Source of the DNA: CAYZJD01 sp964483455
GTDB lineage: Bacteria; Acidobacteriota; Terriglobia; Bryobacterales; Bryobacteraceae
Assembly (NCBI GenBank): GCA_964483455.1
Contig: CAZACK010000013.1
Span: 1-64,000, forward strand
Reading direction: 5' to 3'
DNA length: 64,000 nucleotides
The position numbers were made by a program, and so were the translations under genes. Shown here piece after piece: positions 33,204 to 43,662 of this stretch (position 1 is its first letter; every line of letters starts with the position of its first letter). The notes under the pieces were generated by a model. The model saw only the letters and a program-made list of their open reading frames with translations. It made no database searches and had not been told where the DNA came from.

Positions 33204-34160
33204 TTACGCGTCCACGTGATGCGCGAAGCGGAAGTCGAGCGCCGTCTTGTTCCGCTGCGACAGTTCCCCCGAAAGCCGCTGCATCTCCTCGCCCGGCAGC
33301 GGCTGGAAGGCCCGCGCGATCTGTACATTCTCGTCGATGTGCTCCAGCTTCGGCATACCGACGACGGCCGTGGTCACCGGCAGCGACAGCGCGTAGCCGA
33401 GGAGCTTCTCCGGCGGCGCCTGCCCGACCAAGCCTTCCTGGGCGTAGATCTTCATGGCGATCACACCCATGTTCTTGCGCCTGGCGACCGGCAACGCGAT
33501 CTTCTCGAAGCTTTGGTGCAGTTCCTCGTTGATGATCATGCCCCGCTGCCCGTTCGTCATGCCGGCCATCGCCGCGTTGAGCGCCATTTGGGTGCAGTCG
33601 AAATCGTGGCGATCGAGCGCGGTCTTGAGCACCGTCGGATTGGTGTGCGAGGTGACGCCGATGAACCGCGTGACCTTCTGATCCCGGAGTTTGCGCAGCA
33701 GGCCGAGGACCCCGTCCTTGGCTTCGACAGCGGCGAGGTCGGCTTCGTCCGTCAAAGAATGGATGTGGATCAGGTCCACCTGGTCCGTCTGGAGCCGCTT
33801 CAGGCTGCCTTCGATGATCCGCATGGCGTCGTCGGCCTTGCGCTCCGGCACCTTGGTGGCGAGGAAGAGGCCCTTGCGCCGGCCCTTCAGCGCTTTGCCG
33901 ACGCGCTCCTCGCTCACGCCGTTGCCGTAACCGTAAGCCGTATCGACGTAGGTGATGCCGGCGTCGAGCGCGCGGGTCAGCGCCTCGATGGCTTTGCCCT
34001 CTTCCTTGTACATCAGGAAACGGCTGCCGCAGCCGAAGGCGAGGATGGAAACCTTGGCGCCGGTGCGTCCCAGAACACGCGCCGGCAGCGCTTTTTTCCT
34101 GGCATCCGCTCCCAGTGCGGCGGTCGCCGCCAGCGTACCCAGAAACTCCCGTCGTCTCAT
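33204..34160 (-). CDS. Exported aldo/keto reductase
   Basis: A 318-residue NADPH-dependent aldo/keto reductase with a TAT-type leader (MRRREFLGTLAATAALGA). The catalytic tetrad is present: Asp and Tyr in VDTAYGYGNG, Lys in LATKVPER and His in IHIHSLTD. GVTSHTNP and the C-terminal VGMPKLEHIDENV are also family motifs. Its export is notable because cytosolic cofactor would be needed; the enzyme could bind NADP(H) before TAT export. The ATG follows a strong AAGGAGG site. It is separated from the SDR gene upstream by 102 bases without a gene. Confidence 0.87.
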   Translation of the reverse strand: MRRREFLGTLAATAALGADARKKALPARVLGRTGAKVSILAFGCGSRFLMYKEEGKAIEALTRALDAGITYVDTAYGYGNGVSEERVGKALKGRRKGLFLATKVPERKADDAMRIIEGSLKRLQTDQVDLIHIHSLTDEADLAAVEAKDGVLGLLRKLRDQKVTRFIGVTSHTNPTVLKTALDRHDFDCTQMALNAAMAGMTNGQRGMIINEELHQSFEKIALPVARRKNMGVIAMKIYAQEGLVGQAPPEKLLGYALSLPVTTAVVGMPKLEHIDENVQIARAFQPLPGEEMQRLSGELSQRNKTALDFRFAHHVDA

Positions 34161-34262
34161 GGTCGACCTCCTTGATCGAATTTGCTAAAGCGTATCGTAC
34201 CCGCCCGGTGAGGTTCAACCAGCGCCAAGGGCGCGGCCCCCTGGGCCTCGAAGAACTGGTCG

Positions 34263-35066
34263 TCAAGCCGCCTGGTTGCGCTTCATCCGCCGCGCGTAGC
34301 GAATAATCCCCGCGTGGCGGACGGCCCGCGGCAGCAGGCCTCTCAGCAGCACGATCAGCCGGTAGATCCGGCCGGGCACGACGAACAGCTTGCCCTCGTC
34401 CAGCCCGCTCAGGGAGGCCTCGACGACGTCCTCGGCCCCCATCCACATGGGGCCGGGAACCAGCTTCCGGTCCACGCCCATGACATCATGGAACTCGGTT
34501 TCCGTGAACCCCGGACACAACGCCTGCACCCGCACGGCCGAGCCCATTGCTTTCAGCTCCAGGTACACGCTTTCGGTGATGTGGTTCATCCAACCCTTGG
34601 TAGCGGAATAACTGGCGCTGCCGGGGCTCTCCCAAAAGCCCGCGACCGAGGACACGTTGATCACCGCCCCCCGATTCAGGGCCGTCATCTTCTTCAGGGC
34701 GGCGTGCATGAGGCGCATGGTGGCCAGGACATGCAGGCGGTGCATGGCGTCCTGGCTGTCGATGGTGGTCTCAAAAAAGCGTCCGCGTGTGCCGAAGCCG
34801 GCGTTGTTGACCAGCAGCTCCAGCCGTTCGAGCGCGGCCATGCGTTCCTCGACGGCTCTTACGCCGGAGTCGGTGACAAGATCCGCGACCACCGTTTCCG
34901 AGCGGGCGCCGTGGTTGCTCTCGAGTTCCCGGGCAAGTTCTTCCAGGCGGTCTTGACGCCGGGCCACCAGCAGGAGATCGTAGCCTCGCGCGGCGAGTTT
35001 GCGGGCGAAGGTCGCGCCCAGGCCGCTCGATGCGCCGGTCACCAGGGCGATCGGTCTTGCTGGCAT
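34263..35066 (-). CDS. SDR-family oxidoreductase
   Basis: A classical 267-residue short-chain dehydrogenase: TGASSGLG at residues 10-17, NNAGFG, the catalytic Ser in INVSSVAG, and Tyr153/Lys157 in SYSATKG. PGFTETEFHDVM and a basic C-terminal tail with hydrophobic stretches follow, similar to DltE/acyl-reductase-like SDRs. The substrate is unknown. The start at 35066 is preferred over the frame reaching 35225, which would run into the upstream gene. It lies 7 bases after the ATPase gene stop, so the two form an operon. Confidence 0.88.
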   Translation of the reverse strand: MPARPIALVTGASSGLGATFARKLAARGYDLLLVARRQDRLEELARELESNHGARSETVVADLVTDSGVRAVEERMAALERLELLVNNAGFGTRGRFFETTIDSQDAMHRLHVLATMRLMHAALKKMTALNRGAVINVSSVAGFWESPGSASYSATKGWMNHITESVYLELKAMGSAVRVQALCPGFTETEFHDVMGVDRKLVPGPMWMGAEDVVEASLSGLDEGKLFVVPGRIYRLIVLLRGLLPRAVRHAGIIRYARRMKRNQAA

Positions 35067-35073
35067 GTGGGCT

Positions 35074-36231
35074 TCATTCCTCCTCGAAGAGCCCCATCTG
35101 GTGCTCGTCGGGAGCTGGCGGCTCCTCCGGCCCCACGGCTCGGACCGCGCCCTCGGCCAGCAGGCTCTCCACGTCGGCGCGTCCGATGGCCGGCACGACA
35201 ACCGTGCCTTCTTGCCGCGGCACAAATAGAAAGACCCCGTCGAACCGGGGCTTCTCGCCGGCCAGCAGGTCGAGCGAATGAGTCGTGAGAATAATCTGCC
35301 GGCCGGATCGGTGCTGCATCCGGGCGAGCATCGAGAGGATCACCCGCACGATCGCCGGGTGCAGCGACAGCTCCGGCTCCTCGAGCAGCAGCGGCCCGGC
35401 GCCGTCGAGCGCCGTCCACAGGATAGCCATCAGCCGGAGGGTTCCGTCGGAAAACTCGTCTTCCGTTTGCCAGGCGCCGCGAGCCCGCCAGTGCTCGTAC
35501 CGCGCCCGAAGGTGAGGGCGCCCGCGCGAATCGCGCCGCACTTCGAGCTGCTTCAGATGAGGGACGGCGGCGCGCAGCGCTTCCAGGATCACTCGCAACC
35601 GTGGGTTCCGTGATTTTTCCGGGGTGGCCGCGATCTGTTCGAGCAGACCGCCGCCAAACGAATCGAACGCAGCATCGGAGCGATGCGGCTCGCGGACGCG
35701 CTGCGGCGTGGGGTGGAAGTAGCGCACCGCGCCCAGAAAGGAGGCCAGCTCGCGGAGGTCTCCGCGCGCGTGCCCCTGCTCGAGCAGGGTGGCGGCGAGA
35801 CGGTCCGGGTCCGCCGCGTCCTGATCGTCCGGGCGAACGAAGACATCCTCCCCGCGCCGGGCGGCGCGCTCCCGTTTCACCAGCGGGCGGGCGGTCTCTT
35901 CGTGGTTGAATTGAAGCTCGTACTCCCATTCGGCGGGACCGGCGGCGTTGCCGATCCGCACCAGGATCCCCAGGTCCGAGTGTTGTCGCGCATCGAGGCA
36001 ACGCAGGCGCGCCACGCCGCCGCGCCTCGCCACCGCCCGCTGGAACCCGCCGCCGGGCGCCGCCAGCTCTCGCAGGAAGCTCAGCGCATCGAGGAAATTC
36101 GTCTTGCCCGAAGCCGCCGGCCCGGCGAGGAACGCCCGCCGGGGCAGGTTGAGTTCAGCCTTGACGAAGTTGCGCCAGTTCTTCAGATGAACGTGAGTGA
36201 AGCGCAGCACGCTGCCGGCGGAACGGGGCAT
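35074..36231 (-). CDS. RecF/OLD-like AAA ATPase
   Basis: A 385-residue ATPase of the AAA_15/AAA_21 type. Walker A is GPAASGKT (37-44) after KNWRNFVKAELNLP, the typical N-terminal strand; the ABC-like signature region is EFSDGTLRLMAILW, Walker B is LLLEEPELSLHPAI, and ILTTHSLDLLAG holds the switch His. Such proteins are usually in DNA repair or defence contexts; no nuclease (TOPRIM) domain follows, and the C-terminus is short and acidic (GLFEEE). Paired here with an SDR rather than a nuclease, so its role is open. Confidence 0.85.
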   Translation of the reverse strand: MPRSAGSVLRFTHVHLKNWRNFVKAELNLPRRAFLAGPAASGKTNFLDALSFLRELAAPGGGFQRAVARRGGVARLRCLDARQHSDLGILVRIGNAAGPAEWEYELQFNHEETARPLVKRERAARRGEDVFVRPDDQDAADPDRLAATLLEQGHARGDLRELASFLGAVRYFHPTPQRVREPHRSDAAFDSFGGGLLEQIAATPEKSRNPRLRVILEALRAAVPHLKQLEVRRDSRGRPHLRARYEHWRARGAWQTEDEFSDGTLRLMAILWTALDGAGPLLLEEPELSLHPAIVRVILSMLARMQHRSGRQIILTTHSLDLLAGEKPRFDGVFLFVPRQEGTVVVPAIGRADVESLLAEGAVRAVGPEEPPAPDEHQMGLFEEE

Positions 36232-36275
36232 TGCGAGTACTCAGTGTACACCGGCGCGGTGCGCGGGCGGCCCGC

Positions 36276-36691
36276 TCACTCCCCCAACAGATGCAACAAC
36301 ACATTCCTCCGGTGCGGCGCCGCCCGGTGCTCGAACAGGTAAATCCCCTGCCACGTGCCCAACCCGAGCCGCCCCTCCACCACCGGAATCGAAAGCTGCG
36401 TCGCCGTCAGCGCGGCGCGGATGTGGGCCGGCATGTCGTCGGCGCCCTCGATCGTGTGGCGGTACAGCCGCCTATCCTCGGGCGCCAGCCGGCTGAAGAA
36501 ATCGTTCAGGTCGGCCACCACGTCCGGATCGGCGTTCTCCTGAATCGCCAGCGAGGCCGAGGTGTGCTGGACGAACAGCGTCAGCAGCCCCGTCCGAATC
36601 CCGCACTCGGCCAGCCAGCGCTCCACTTGCCCGGTGAATTCGTACAGCCCCTTGCCGCGCGTGCCGACAGTCACGCGGTGGCTGAACTGCC

Positions 36692-36695
<4 letters not shown>
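36276..36695 (-). CDS. YjbQ/UPF0047 family protein
   Basis: A 139-residue protein of the secondary thiamine-phosphate-synthase (YjbQ) family: LTLFVQHTSASLAIQENADPD, split as LTLFVQHTSASL and QENADPDV, then YRHTIEGADDMPAHIRA and the LGTWQGIYLFEHR ending. The conserved His, Glu and Asp residues are present. Biochemical function is poorly established; some members have weak thiamine-phosphate synthase activity. The start at 36695 overlaps the glmS stop by 4 bases (ATGA), so it is translated with glmS. Confidence 0.9.
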
Positions 36696-38545
<1,850 letters not shown>

Positions 38546-38557
38546 ATCACGAGCCGC

Positions 38558-38803
38558 TCAGTCGATAAGCTCGACGCGATACTCTTCGATGACGGGGTTG
38601 GCCAGCACGTCGTGGGCGATCTGCTCGATTTCCCGGCGGACGCTGTCGAGGTCGGCGCCTCCGCCGACGGTGATGTCGAAGAACTTGCCCTGGCGGACGG
38701 CTGCAATCGTGCGGTGGCCCAATCCGTTCAGCGCCGAGCAGATGGTCTGGCCCTGGGGATCGAGCACCGTTGGTTTCAAGGACACGTAAACTCGGGCTTT
38801 CAT
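38558..38803 (-). CDS. purS: FGAM synthase subunit PurS
   Basis: PurS (81 residues) is the small structural subunit of the three-part phosphoribosylformylglycinamidine synthase PurSQL. Characteristic features are the N-terminal ARVYVSLKPTVLDPQG and the ending NPVIEEYRVELI. It is normally next to purQ and purL, but here it precedes glmS by 12 bases. The downstream purN-purM pair is over 22 kb away in the same orientation. Confidence 0.93.
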   Translation of the reverse strand: MKARVYVSLKPTVLDPQGQTICSALNGLGHRTIAAVRQGKFFDITVGGGADLDSVRREIEQIAHDVLANPVIEEYRVELID

Positions 38804-38905
38804 GGAGATTCCATTGTAAGCCGAGAGCCGGTCACCGCCTCCGTCCTGATCGCAGTCATCCCTCTGGCTTGATAGCAGGCGAGCCGGCCGAGCCCGATGG
38901 CGCCT

Positions 38906-39154
38906 TCAGTCCTCACTGTAGAAATGAGGGCGCAAGTCCGCTTCGACAATGTAGCGAAGCGCTTGCCGGAAGATCGCTCGGAGCGTTCCCTTGTCCACAT
39001 CTCCATGGATAGCAATAGTCAGAGTCTGGCGTCTTCCCCCGGGCAGGATGCGCCGCAGTTTCACGTGACTGCCACGTTGGGAAACGAGGTGGAACCCAAA
39101 ACCGGTGAAGATGCGAAGTAAGTCTTGGCCGGACAGGCTGCGCAGTTTCGGCAT
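38906..39154 (-). CDS. hicA: HicA-family mRNA interferase toxin
   Basis: An 82-residue HicA/YcfA protein with a dsRBD-like fold. The conserved active-site His is in QRGSHVKLRR and the second block is LTIAIHGDVDKGTLRAIFRQ. It should cleave mRNA when freed from HicB. The ATG shares one base with the stop of the upstream antitoxin gene, so the pair is co-translated. The C-terminus (EADLRPHFYSED) is slightly longer than usual. Confidence 0.88.
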   Translation of the reverse strand: MPKLRSLSGQDLLRIFTGFGFHLVSQRGSHVKLRRILPGGRRQTLTIAIHGDVDKGTLRAIFRQALRYIVEADLRPHFYSED

Positions 39155-39375
39155 CAGGCGACGGCATCCAGTTCCATCGTCGCGAGGATGGTGGGAGCGT
39201 CCGCCAGTCCGAGTTCGGCGAGATCTTCACCCTCCAGGTGCAGGGCGATAGCCTCGCGGATGTTCTTGGCCAGTTCATCCAGCGTCGCCGCTTCAGTCAC
39301 CACGGGGAGGTCGAGGCACTCAGCTACGTACTGCTTGTCGCCGCGCAAGATTCGCACTTGAATCGTTCGCTTCAT
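39154..39375 (-). CDS. hicB: HicB-like antitoxin
   Basis: A 73-residue protein with the degraded-RNaseH HicB fold: VRILRGDKQYVAECLDLPVV followed by EAATLDELAKNIREAI. It lacks the C-terminal DNA-binding extension of long HicB proteins, so autoregulation would need another mechanism or partner. Gene order is antitoxin first, as in reversed hicBA loci. An 11-bp palindrome lies 15 bases upstream of the ATG. Confidence 0.85.
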   Translation of the reverse strand: MKRTIQVRILRGDKQYVAECLDLPVVTEAATLDELAKNIREAIALHLEGEDLAELGLADAPTILATMELDAVA

Positions 39376-39389
39376 AGCCGTTCAGGTCC

Positions 39390-39400
39390 TACCAATGGTA
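39390..39400. promoter_or_regulatory. Palindrome upstream of hicBA
   Basis: TACCA, centre A, TGGTA, 14 bases upstream of the hicB ATG on the minus strand. It could be an operator of the toxin-antitoxin operon. The rest of the 153-base gap to the next gene shows nothing recognisable. Confidence 0.35.
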
Positions 39401-39528
39401 TGCTACCGCACTCCCCTTCGAGGAATCGTCCCGGTCCCGTCGGGAAGTTCGGCGCAGGCACCTATCGCCTTCGCTTGAAGCGCGGCGCTCAGCCTTCAGT
39501 GGATGGACCTCCGGCCTACAACCAGCGG

Positions 39529-40476
39529 CTACAGGTAGATCCTCTCCAGCCTCTCCACCACGTACCTTCCGCACCTCTCGTAGCTCGCCCGCGGCCCGCG
39601 GCGGGCGGCGTCGAGATCGACACAGATCCAGCCCTTGTATTCGATCTCTTTCAGGATGCGGTGGCAGGCAGGGAAATCGATCTCGCCGTCGCCCAGGTCG
39701 TAGATGCTGGAAAAGAAGCGGGCCGCCTTGGTGTCGCGCGGATGCACCGTGCCGTTGTCGAGCACCACGTCGCTGGCCGGCGTCGTCCACCGCGCGTCTT
39801 TGTAATCGAGGAACATGATGCGGTCCTTGTAGCGGCTTAGCATTTCCACCACGTTGCTCCCGCCAAGGTGCAGGTGCGCCGTGTCGGGCGAGAAGTGGAA
39901 CAGCTTCGGGTCCGTCAACTGCATCGCGCGGTGGACCTCATCGGGACTTTCGACCATCTGGTCGAGGTGGTTGTGCAGGCCCGCCTTGAATCCCATCTCG
40001 CCGGCCAGCTCCCCGATCCGGTTGAAGCATTCGCACATGGCGCGGAACGCGGCGTCGATATCCTCGCCCGGCTTGCGGCGGCCCGGTGAGAAAACCACCA
40101 AGTGCCGCGCGCCAAAGCCGGACAGGAACCTCATTGCCTCGCGCGCGTCCTCGAGGACCTTCTTGTGCATCGCCGGATCGTGAGATTGCGCGTTGAAGGA
40201 AATCGTCACAATGTACAACCCGCGCCGGGAGAGCTCCTTCTCCACCTGCGACTGAGTAAGTCCATAAGTCTTCAGGAAACCCGGAAATCCCGTAACCCGC
40301 ATGCCGATGAACCCGGTGTCCTTCATGACATCGAGCACGTCGGTGAATGCCACCGGGCGGAAGTGGTTCCACAAGGCAAGGCTCAACGCCCATTTGACGT
40401 TCTTGTTCGCAGGGAACCGCGCAGCGGCGTGCGTCAACGAACTCGAGAGGGCGGCGAGAAAAGCGCGGCGGTTCAT
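39529..40476 (-). CDS. Exported sugar phosphate isomerase/epimerase
   Basis: A 315-residue TIM-barrel (AP endonuclease 2 superfamily) protein with a leader MNRRAFLAALSSSLTHAAA. Typical blocks: LHNHLDQMVESPDEV, FSPDTAHLHLGG and the C-terminal WICVDLDAA, which hold the metal-binding His, Asp and Glu residues. Probably an isomerase acting on a sugar or inositol derivative; the substrate is unknown. The start overlaps the upstream enolase-superfamily stop by 4 bases (ATGA), so the two likely act in one sugar-acid or polyol catabolic route. Confidence 0.85.
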   Translation of the reverse strand: MNRRAFLAALSSSLTHAAARFPANKNVKWALSLALWNHFRPVAFTDVLDVMKDTGFIGMRVTGFPGFLKTYGLTQSQVEKELSRRGLYIVTISFNAQSHDPAMHKKVLEDAREAMRFLSGFGARHLVVFSPGRRKPGEDIDAAFRAMCECFNRIGELAGEMGFKAGLHNHLDQMVESPDEVHRAMQLTDPKLFHFSPDTAHLHLGGSNVVEMLSRYKDRIMFLDYKDARWTTPASDVVLDNGTVHPRDTKAARFFSSIYDLGDGEIDFPACHRILKEIEYKGWICVDLDAARRGPRASYERCGRYVVERLERIYL

Positions 40477-41591
40477 GACACCCTGAACTTTCCGACCGCC
40501 TCTTCGTCGAGATCGATGCCGAGGCCCGGCGACTGCGGAATATCCAGATACCCGTCGCGGGCCCGCAGCTTTTGCTTCGTGAGGAACTCGCGGAGGTTCG
40601 TTTCCTCCTCGGCGACAAACTCGCAGATGATGGCGTTGGGGATGGAGTTCAGCCAGTGCAGCGCCGCCGTTACGTTGATGTAGGTCGTGAAGCCGTGGTT
40701 GGCGATGACGAGTCCGCGATCCCAGGCGAGAGCAGCGATCTTCATCGCTTCGGTGAAGCCGCCACAACGGGTCAGATCCACCTGCACCACGTCGATGCGG
40801 CCGCGGTCCATCAGCTCCAGGAAGGAAGCGCGGTTCGATTCCTCCTCCCCGGCGGCGATGCGGACGTCGGTGCCTTCTGAGAGCTTTCGATAACCTTCGT
40901 AGTCGTCCGGCCGGAGCGGCTCCTCCAGCCAGAAGATCTTGTATTCGGAGAACGCCCGGGCGCGCTGGAGCGCGGTCTTCGCGTCCCAGACGAGGCCGGC
41001 GTCGATCAGCAAGTCGGCGCCGTCCCCGAGACCGTTGCGGCCTTCGCGGACCAGCGCGATGTCGGTCTTCTCGTCCTGTCCCATCGGGTCCCAGCCGAAC
41101 TTCACCGCGGTGAAACCCTGGTCGCGATAGCGGCGCGCCAGCTCGCCGGTCTTCTCCGGGGTCGCGCCGAACAGCGAGCTGGCGTAGCAGCGGATCTTCT
41201 GGTGGAAACCGCCCCCGAGCAGCTTCCAGACGGGAAGGCCGAGCGCCTTGCCCTTGATGTCCCACAGCGCCATGTCGATGCCGCTCATGGCGTGGATGCC
41301 CGCGCCTCGGCGCCCGCCATAGATGTTGGCGCGATACATCTTGTACCAGAGGCGCTCGGTTTCCATCGGATCCTCGCCGAGCACCACGTTGGCAAGCCCG
41401 GTGGCGGTGGTGTGGGAGAACGGTCCCTCGATGAACGCCTTGACGGCGAGCGGGCTCGAGTCCACCTCGCCGATGCCGGTGATGCCGGCGTCGGTTTCGA
41501 CGCGCACGATGAGAGCGTCCTGGCCGCTGTCGCACTGGTGCTTGACCTCGGGCTGGCGGAGGTAGATGGCTTCGACTTTGGTGATCTTCAT
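40473..41591 (-). CDS. Mandelate racemase/muconate-lactonizing enzyme family protein
   Basis: A 372-residue enolase-superfamily protein. Mg2+ ligands are recognisable: Asp in LLIDAGLVW, Glu in FWLEEPLRPDD, and Glu in IAAGEEESN; the general-acid/base region has KFGWDP on one side and His in VIANHGFTTYI on the other. These features fit a sugar-acid dehydratase of the mandelate racemase subgroup. Its ATGA overlap with the isomerase gene supports a shared catabolic pathway. The specific substrate cannot be read from the sequence. Confidence 0.88.
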   Translation of the reverse strand: MKITKVEAIYLRQPEVKHQCDSGQDALIVRVETDAGITGIGEVDSSPLAVKAFIEGPFSHTTATGLANVVLGEDPMETERLWYKMYRANIYGGRRGAGIHAMSGIDMALWDIKGKALGLPVWKLLGGGFHQKIRCYASSLFGATPEKTGELARRYRDQGFTAVKFGWDPMGQDEKTDIALVREGRNGLGDGADLLIDAGLVWDAKTALQRARAFSEYKIFWLEEPLRPDDYEGYRKLSEGTDVRIAAGEEESNRASFLELMDRGRIDVVQVDLTRCGGFTEAMKIAALAWDRGLVIANHGFTTYINVTAALHWLNSIPNAIICEFVAEEETNLREFLTKQKLRARDGYLDIPQSPGLGIDLDEEAVGKFRVS

Positions 41592-41669
41592 CGAGACGAA
41601 ATGGTATCACGAGCGCCACGGAAAGGGGTCAGACGCATTCTCCAGGCTAATCGGCCCCGTGAGCGCCGC

Positions 41670-41675
41670 TATACT
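41670..41675 (+). promoter_or_regulatory. Probable -10 box (TATACT)
   Basis: TATACT ends 6 bases before the GTG at 41682, placing the transcription start at the start codon. It still stands before a gene fragment, evidence that the fragment was once expressed. Confidence 0.4.
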
Positions 41676-41681
41676 GGGTTG

Positions 41682-41825
41682 GTGCCGGCGAGATTCGTCC
41701 CGCGAATTCTCATCGCGATGCTGCTTCCGGCTTGCACCGCGGAATCTCAGAGCACGGAACCACAAGGCGCCACGGTGGAAGGAATTGTGCTGGACGCCCG
41801 GACCGGCCGGCCGCTGGCCAAGTAG
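41682..41825 (+). pseudogene. 5' fragment of an exported carboxypeptidase-regulatory-like protein
   Basis: A 47-residue frame from GTG: a signal-like segment with a lipobox-like cysteine (IAMLLPACTAES) followed by ATVEGIVLDARTGRPLAK, the first strands of a carboxypeptidase-regulatory-like (CarboxypepD_reg) domain. It then stops at TAG, where such domains continue for another 60 or more residues. It appears to be the truncated head of a larger exported protein. The next fragment begins 6 bases later in another frame. Confidence 0.55.
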
Positions 41826-41830
41826 ACGCA

Positions 41831-42643
41831 GTGTCTCGAACCGAACTCACCCTGTCCGAGGCGCGGCGCATCGCCCTGGCGGCGCAGGGCTTTGATCGCC
41901 CCCGGCCCGGCGGCCCGATCGGCGCGAGTCACATCCGCCGCGCGATCCGGCAGCTCGGCCTGCTGCAACTGGACTTTGTCAATCTTCTCGCGCCCTCGCA
42001 CTACCTGCCTGTCTTCTCACGGCTCGGGCCCTATGACAGGTCGCGTTTCGACGAGGTCGTATACGGCACGTGCGACTTCACCGAACAGTGGGGGCACGAG
42101 GCGTCCATTCTGCCGGTGGAGACCTGGCCGCTCCTGCGCCACCGCATGGAGAATCACCGCCTGCGGCCGTACGGATTCGAGACCTTTCTGGAGCGCCACC
42201 CGCACTACCTGGACTGGGTGCTGGATCAAGTCCGGGCGCGCGGCCCGTTGACGGCGAACGACCTGGAGGAGCCCGAGGGCATTCCTCGACGTATCCCCGG
42301 GGACGCGTGGGTCGGGACGGTCCCGCGGGCAACCCTCGAAGCGCTTTTCGGCAGAGGCGCGCTCGCGGCATCAGACCGGCGGCCCGACTTCTCGCGCGTC
42401 TACGACTTGGCCGAGCGCCTGATCCCCATCGAGCATCGCCGGCACAACATGGAACGCGAGGAGGCCCAGCGCGGGCTGTTGCGGCTGGCTGCTCGCGCAC
42501 ACGGGGTCGGCACCACCGGAGACCTGGCCGGCTACTACCGCATACCGCTCCGCGAGGCGCGCCCGCGCATCTCCGAACTCGTGGACGCCGGCGAGTTGCG
42601 CGAAGCCCGCGTCGCTGGCTGGCGCGAGCGCTGGGTGTGTTGA
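41831..42643 (+). pseudogene. Truncated YcaQ-like winged-helix protein
   Basis: The N-terminal about 270 residues of the YcaQ/DUF1006 family: LTLSEARRIALAAQGF, LGLLQLDFVNLLAPSHYLPV, EQWGHEASILPVE and a winged-helix block GTTGDLAGYYRIPLREARP. Family members run to about 390-400 residues and have a C-terminal domain with a conserved arginine/aspartate core; here the frame ends at TGA just after ARVAGWRERW, and no frame downstream continues it. YcaQ/AlkX proteins are DNA interstrand-crosslink glycosylases; the truncated product is unlikely to be active. The start may be GTG at 41831. Confidence 0.65.
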
Positions 42644-42930
42644 GGAGCGGTGCGCCCGAGGAGTTGCGGCGCCCGATCCGGAACGGGCGGCCGCGAACGA
42701 AGGCACTAACCGGGAGGCCGGCCGCGCCGTTCATCGTGAGAACCAGATCGGACGTTCCCGTGCATGACTCCTGCGACACCTGTCTCAACGGTTCGATAGG
42801 CGCTTGCCGGATGGGGGCTCTCGATCCGAGCGGCATTGAGCATTGGATGCATCAGGCGTCTTGGACGGAACGGCATACCGGCCACGTTGGGAATTGGACC
42901 GGTCGGGTCCCCAGCGGTTCCCGTATCAGG
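42644..42930. other. Remnant-like stretch without a recognisable gene
   Basis: These 287 bases follow the truncated YcaQ gene and precede the convergent SDR stop. Short frames exist on both strands, but none carries a family motif or a ribosome-binding site that I can recognise. It looks like leftover sequence from a deletion or replacement of the YcaQ 3' end. Confidence 0.5.
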
Positions 42931-43662
42931 CTACAACGTCAGCCCGCCGTCCACCGTCAGCAGTTGCCCCGTAATGTAGTTGTCCGGCTCCAGGAAGAAC
43001 CGGACGGCGCGGGCGATGTCGAGGGGCCGGCCGAAGCGGGGGATGATCTCGTGCTCGAGATACCGGTCGTACTTGCCCGAGGAGATGCTCGCTTCCGCCA
43101 TTCCCGCGGCCGTGACGCCGGGCGAGATCACGTTCACCCGGATGTTCGACGGACCGCGGCATTCCTTGGCCAAGATGCGCGCTGCATGCAGCAACGAGGC
43201 TTTGGCGGCCGCATAGGCCGTCGATCCCGGGAAGAGCGAGATCGCCTGCATGGTCGAGAACAGCACGATGGAGCCGGGCGTGCCTCGCTCTTTCATCCGT
43301 ACGGCGGCCTCGCGGGCAAGCATGATCGGGCCCAGGTAGTTCTGCTCGTTGGACAGCCGGATCGCCTCTTCCAGTTCCGAGGGATCCGAAATCCGGGAAG
43401 GATGGCCGGCGAAGACCACCAGGCCATACACGTTCGGCGCCTCGTCGAGCAGCCTCTGGCGATCGTGGAGAACCGTCAGGTCGGCTTGGACCAGCTTCGC
43501 GAGGGCGGCAAGCTTGGCGGCGCGCTCGGCGTTAGAAAGGTAACTGACCACCAGGCGCGCCCCTTCCGCCGCCAGCAGTTCCGCGGTTGCCGCGCCAAGT
43601 CCGCCCGACCCGCCGGCGAGGATGACTTCCCTGTCCAGCAACGCTTCAGGCAACTTGTCCAT
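42931..43662 (-). CDS. SDR-family oxidoreductase
   Basis: A 243-residue classical short-chain dehydrogenase: cofactor loop AGGSGGLGAAT, catalytic Ser in VLFSTMQAIS, Tyr150/Lys154 in TAYAAAKASLL, and the C-terminal YITGQLLTVDGGLTL of FabG-like reductases. The usual NNAG is VFAGHP here. The start at 43662 (MDKLPEALLDREV) overlaps the upstream O-antigen ligase gene by 17 bases; an upstream in-frame ATG at 43692 is possible. Probably a reductase acting on an acyl or sugar intermediate; the substrate is unknown. Confidence 0.85.
   Translation of the reverse strand: MDKLPEALLDREVILAGGSGGLGAATAELLAAEGARLVVSYLSNAERAAKLAALAKLVQADLTVLHDRQRLLDEAPNVYGLVVFAGHPSRISDPSELEEAIRLSNEQNYLGPIMLAREAAVRMKERGTPGSIVLFSTMQAISLFPGSTAYAAAKASLLHAARILAKECRGPSNIRVNVISPGVTAAGMAEASISSGKYDRYLEHEIIPRFGRPLDIARAVRFFLEPDNYITGQLLTVDGGLTL

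Noticed and set aside
35074..36231. An anti-phage defence system built on the OLD-like ATPase
   Set aside because: No nuclease, reverse transcriptase or toxin partner is adjacent; its neighbour is an ordinary SDR.
38546..38557. A glmS ribozyme/riboswitch
   Set aside because: Only 12 bases separate glmS from purS, far too short for the ribozyme.
42078..42836. A 252-residue minus-strand frame across the YcaQ remnant
   Set aside because: Mostly antisense to recognisable YcaQ sequence; its first 60 residues match nothing I know.
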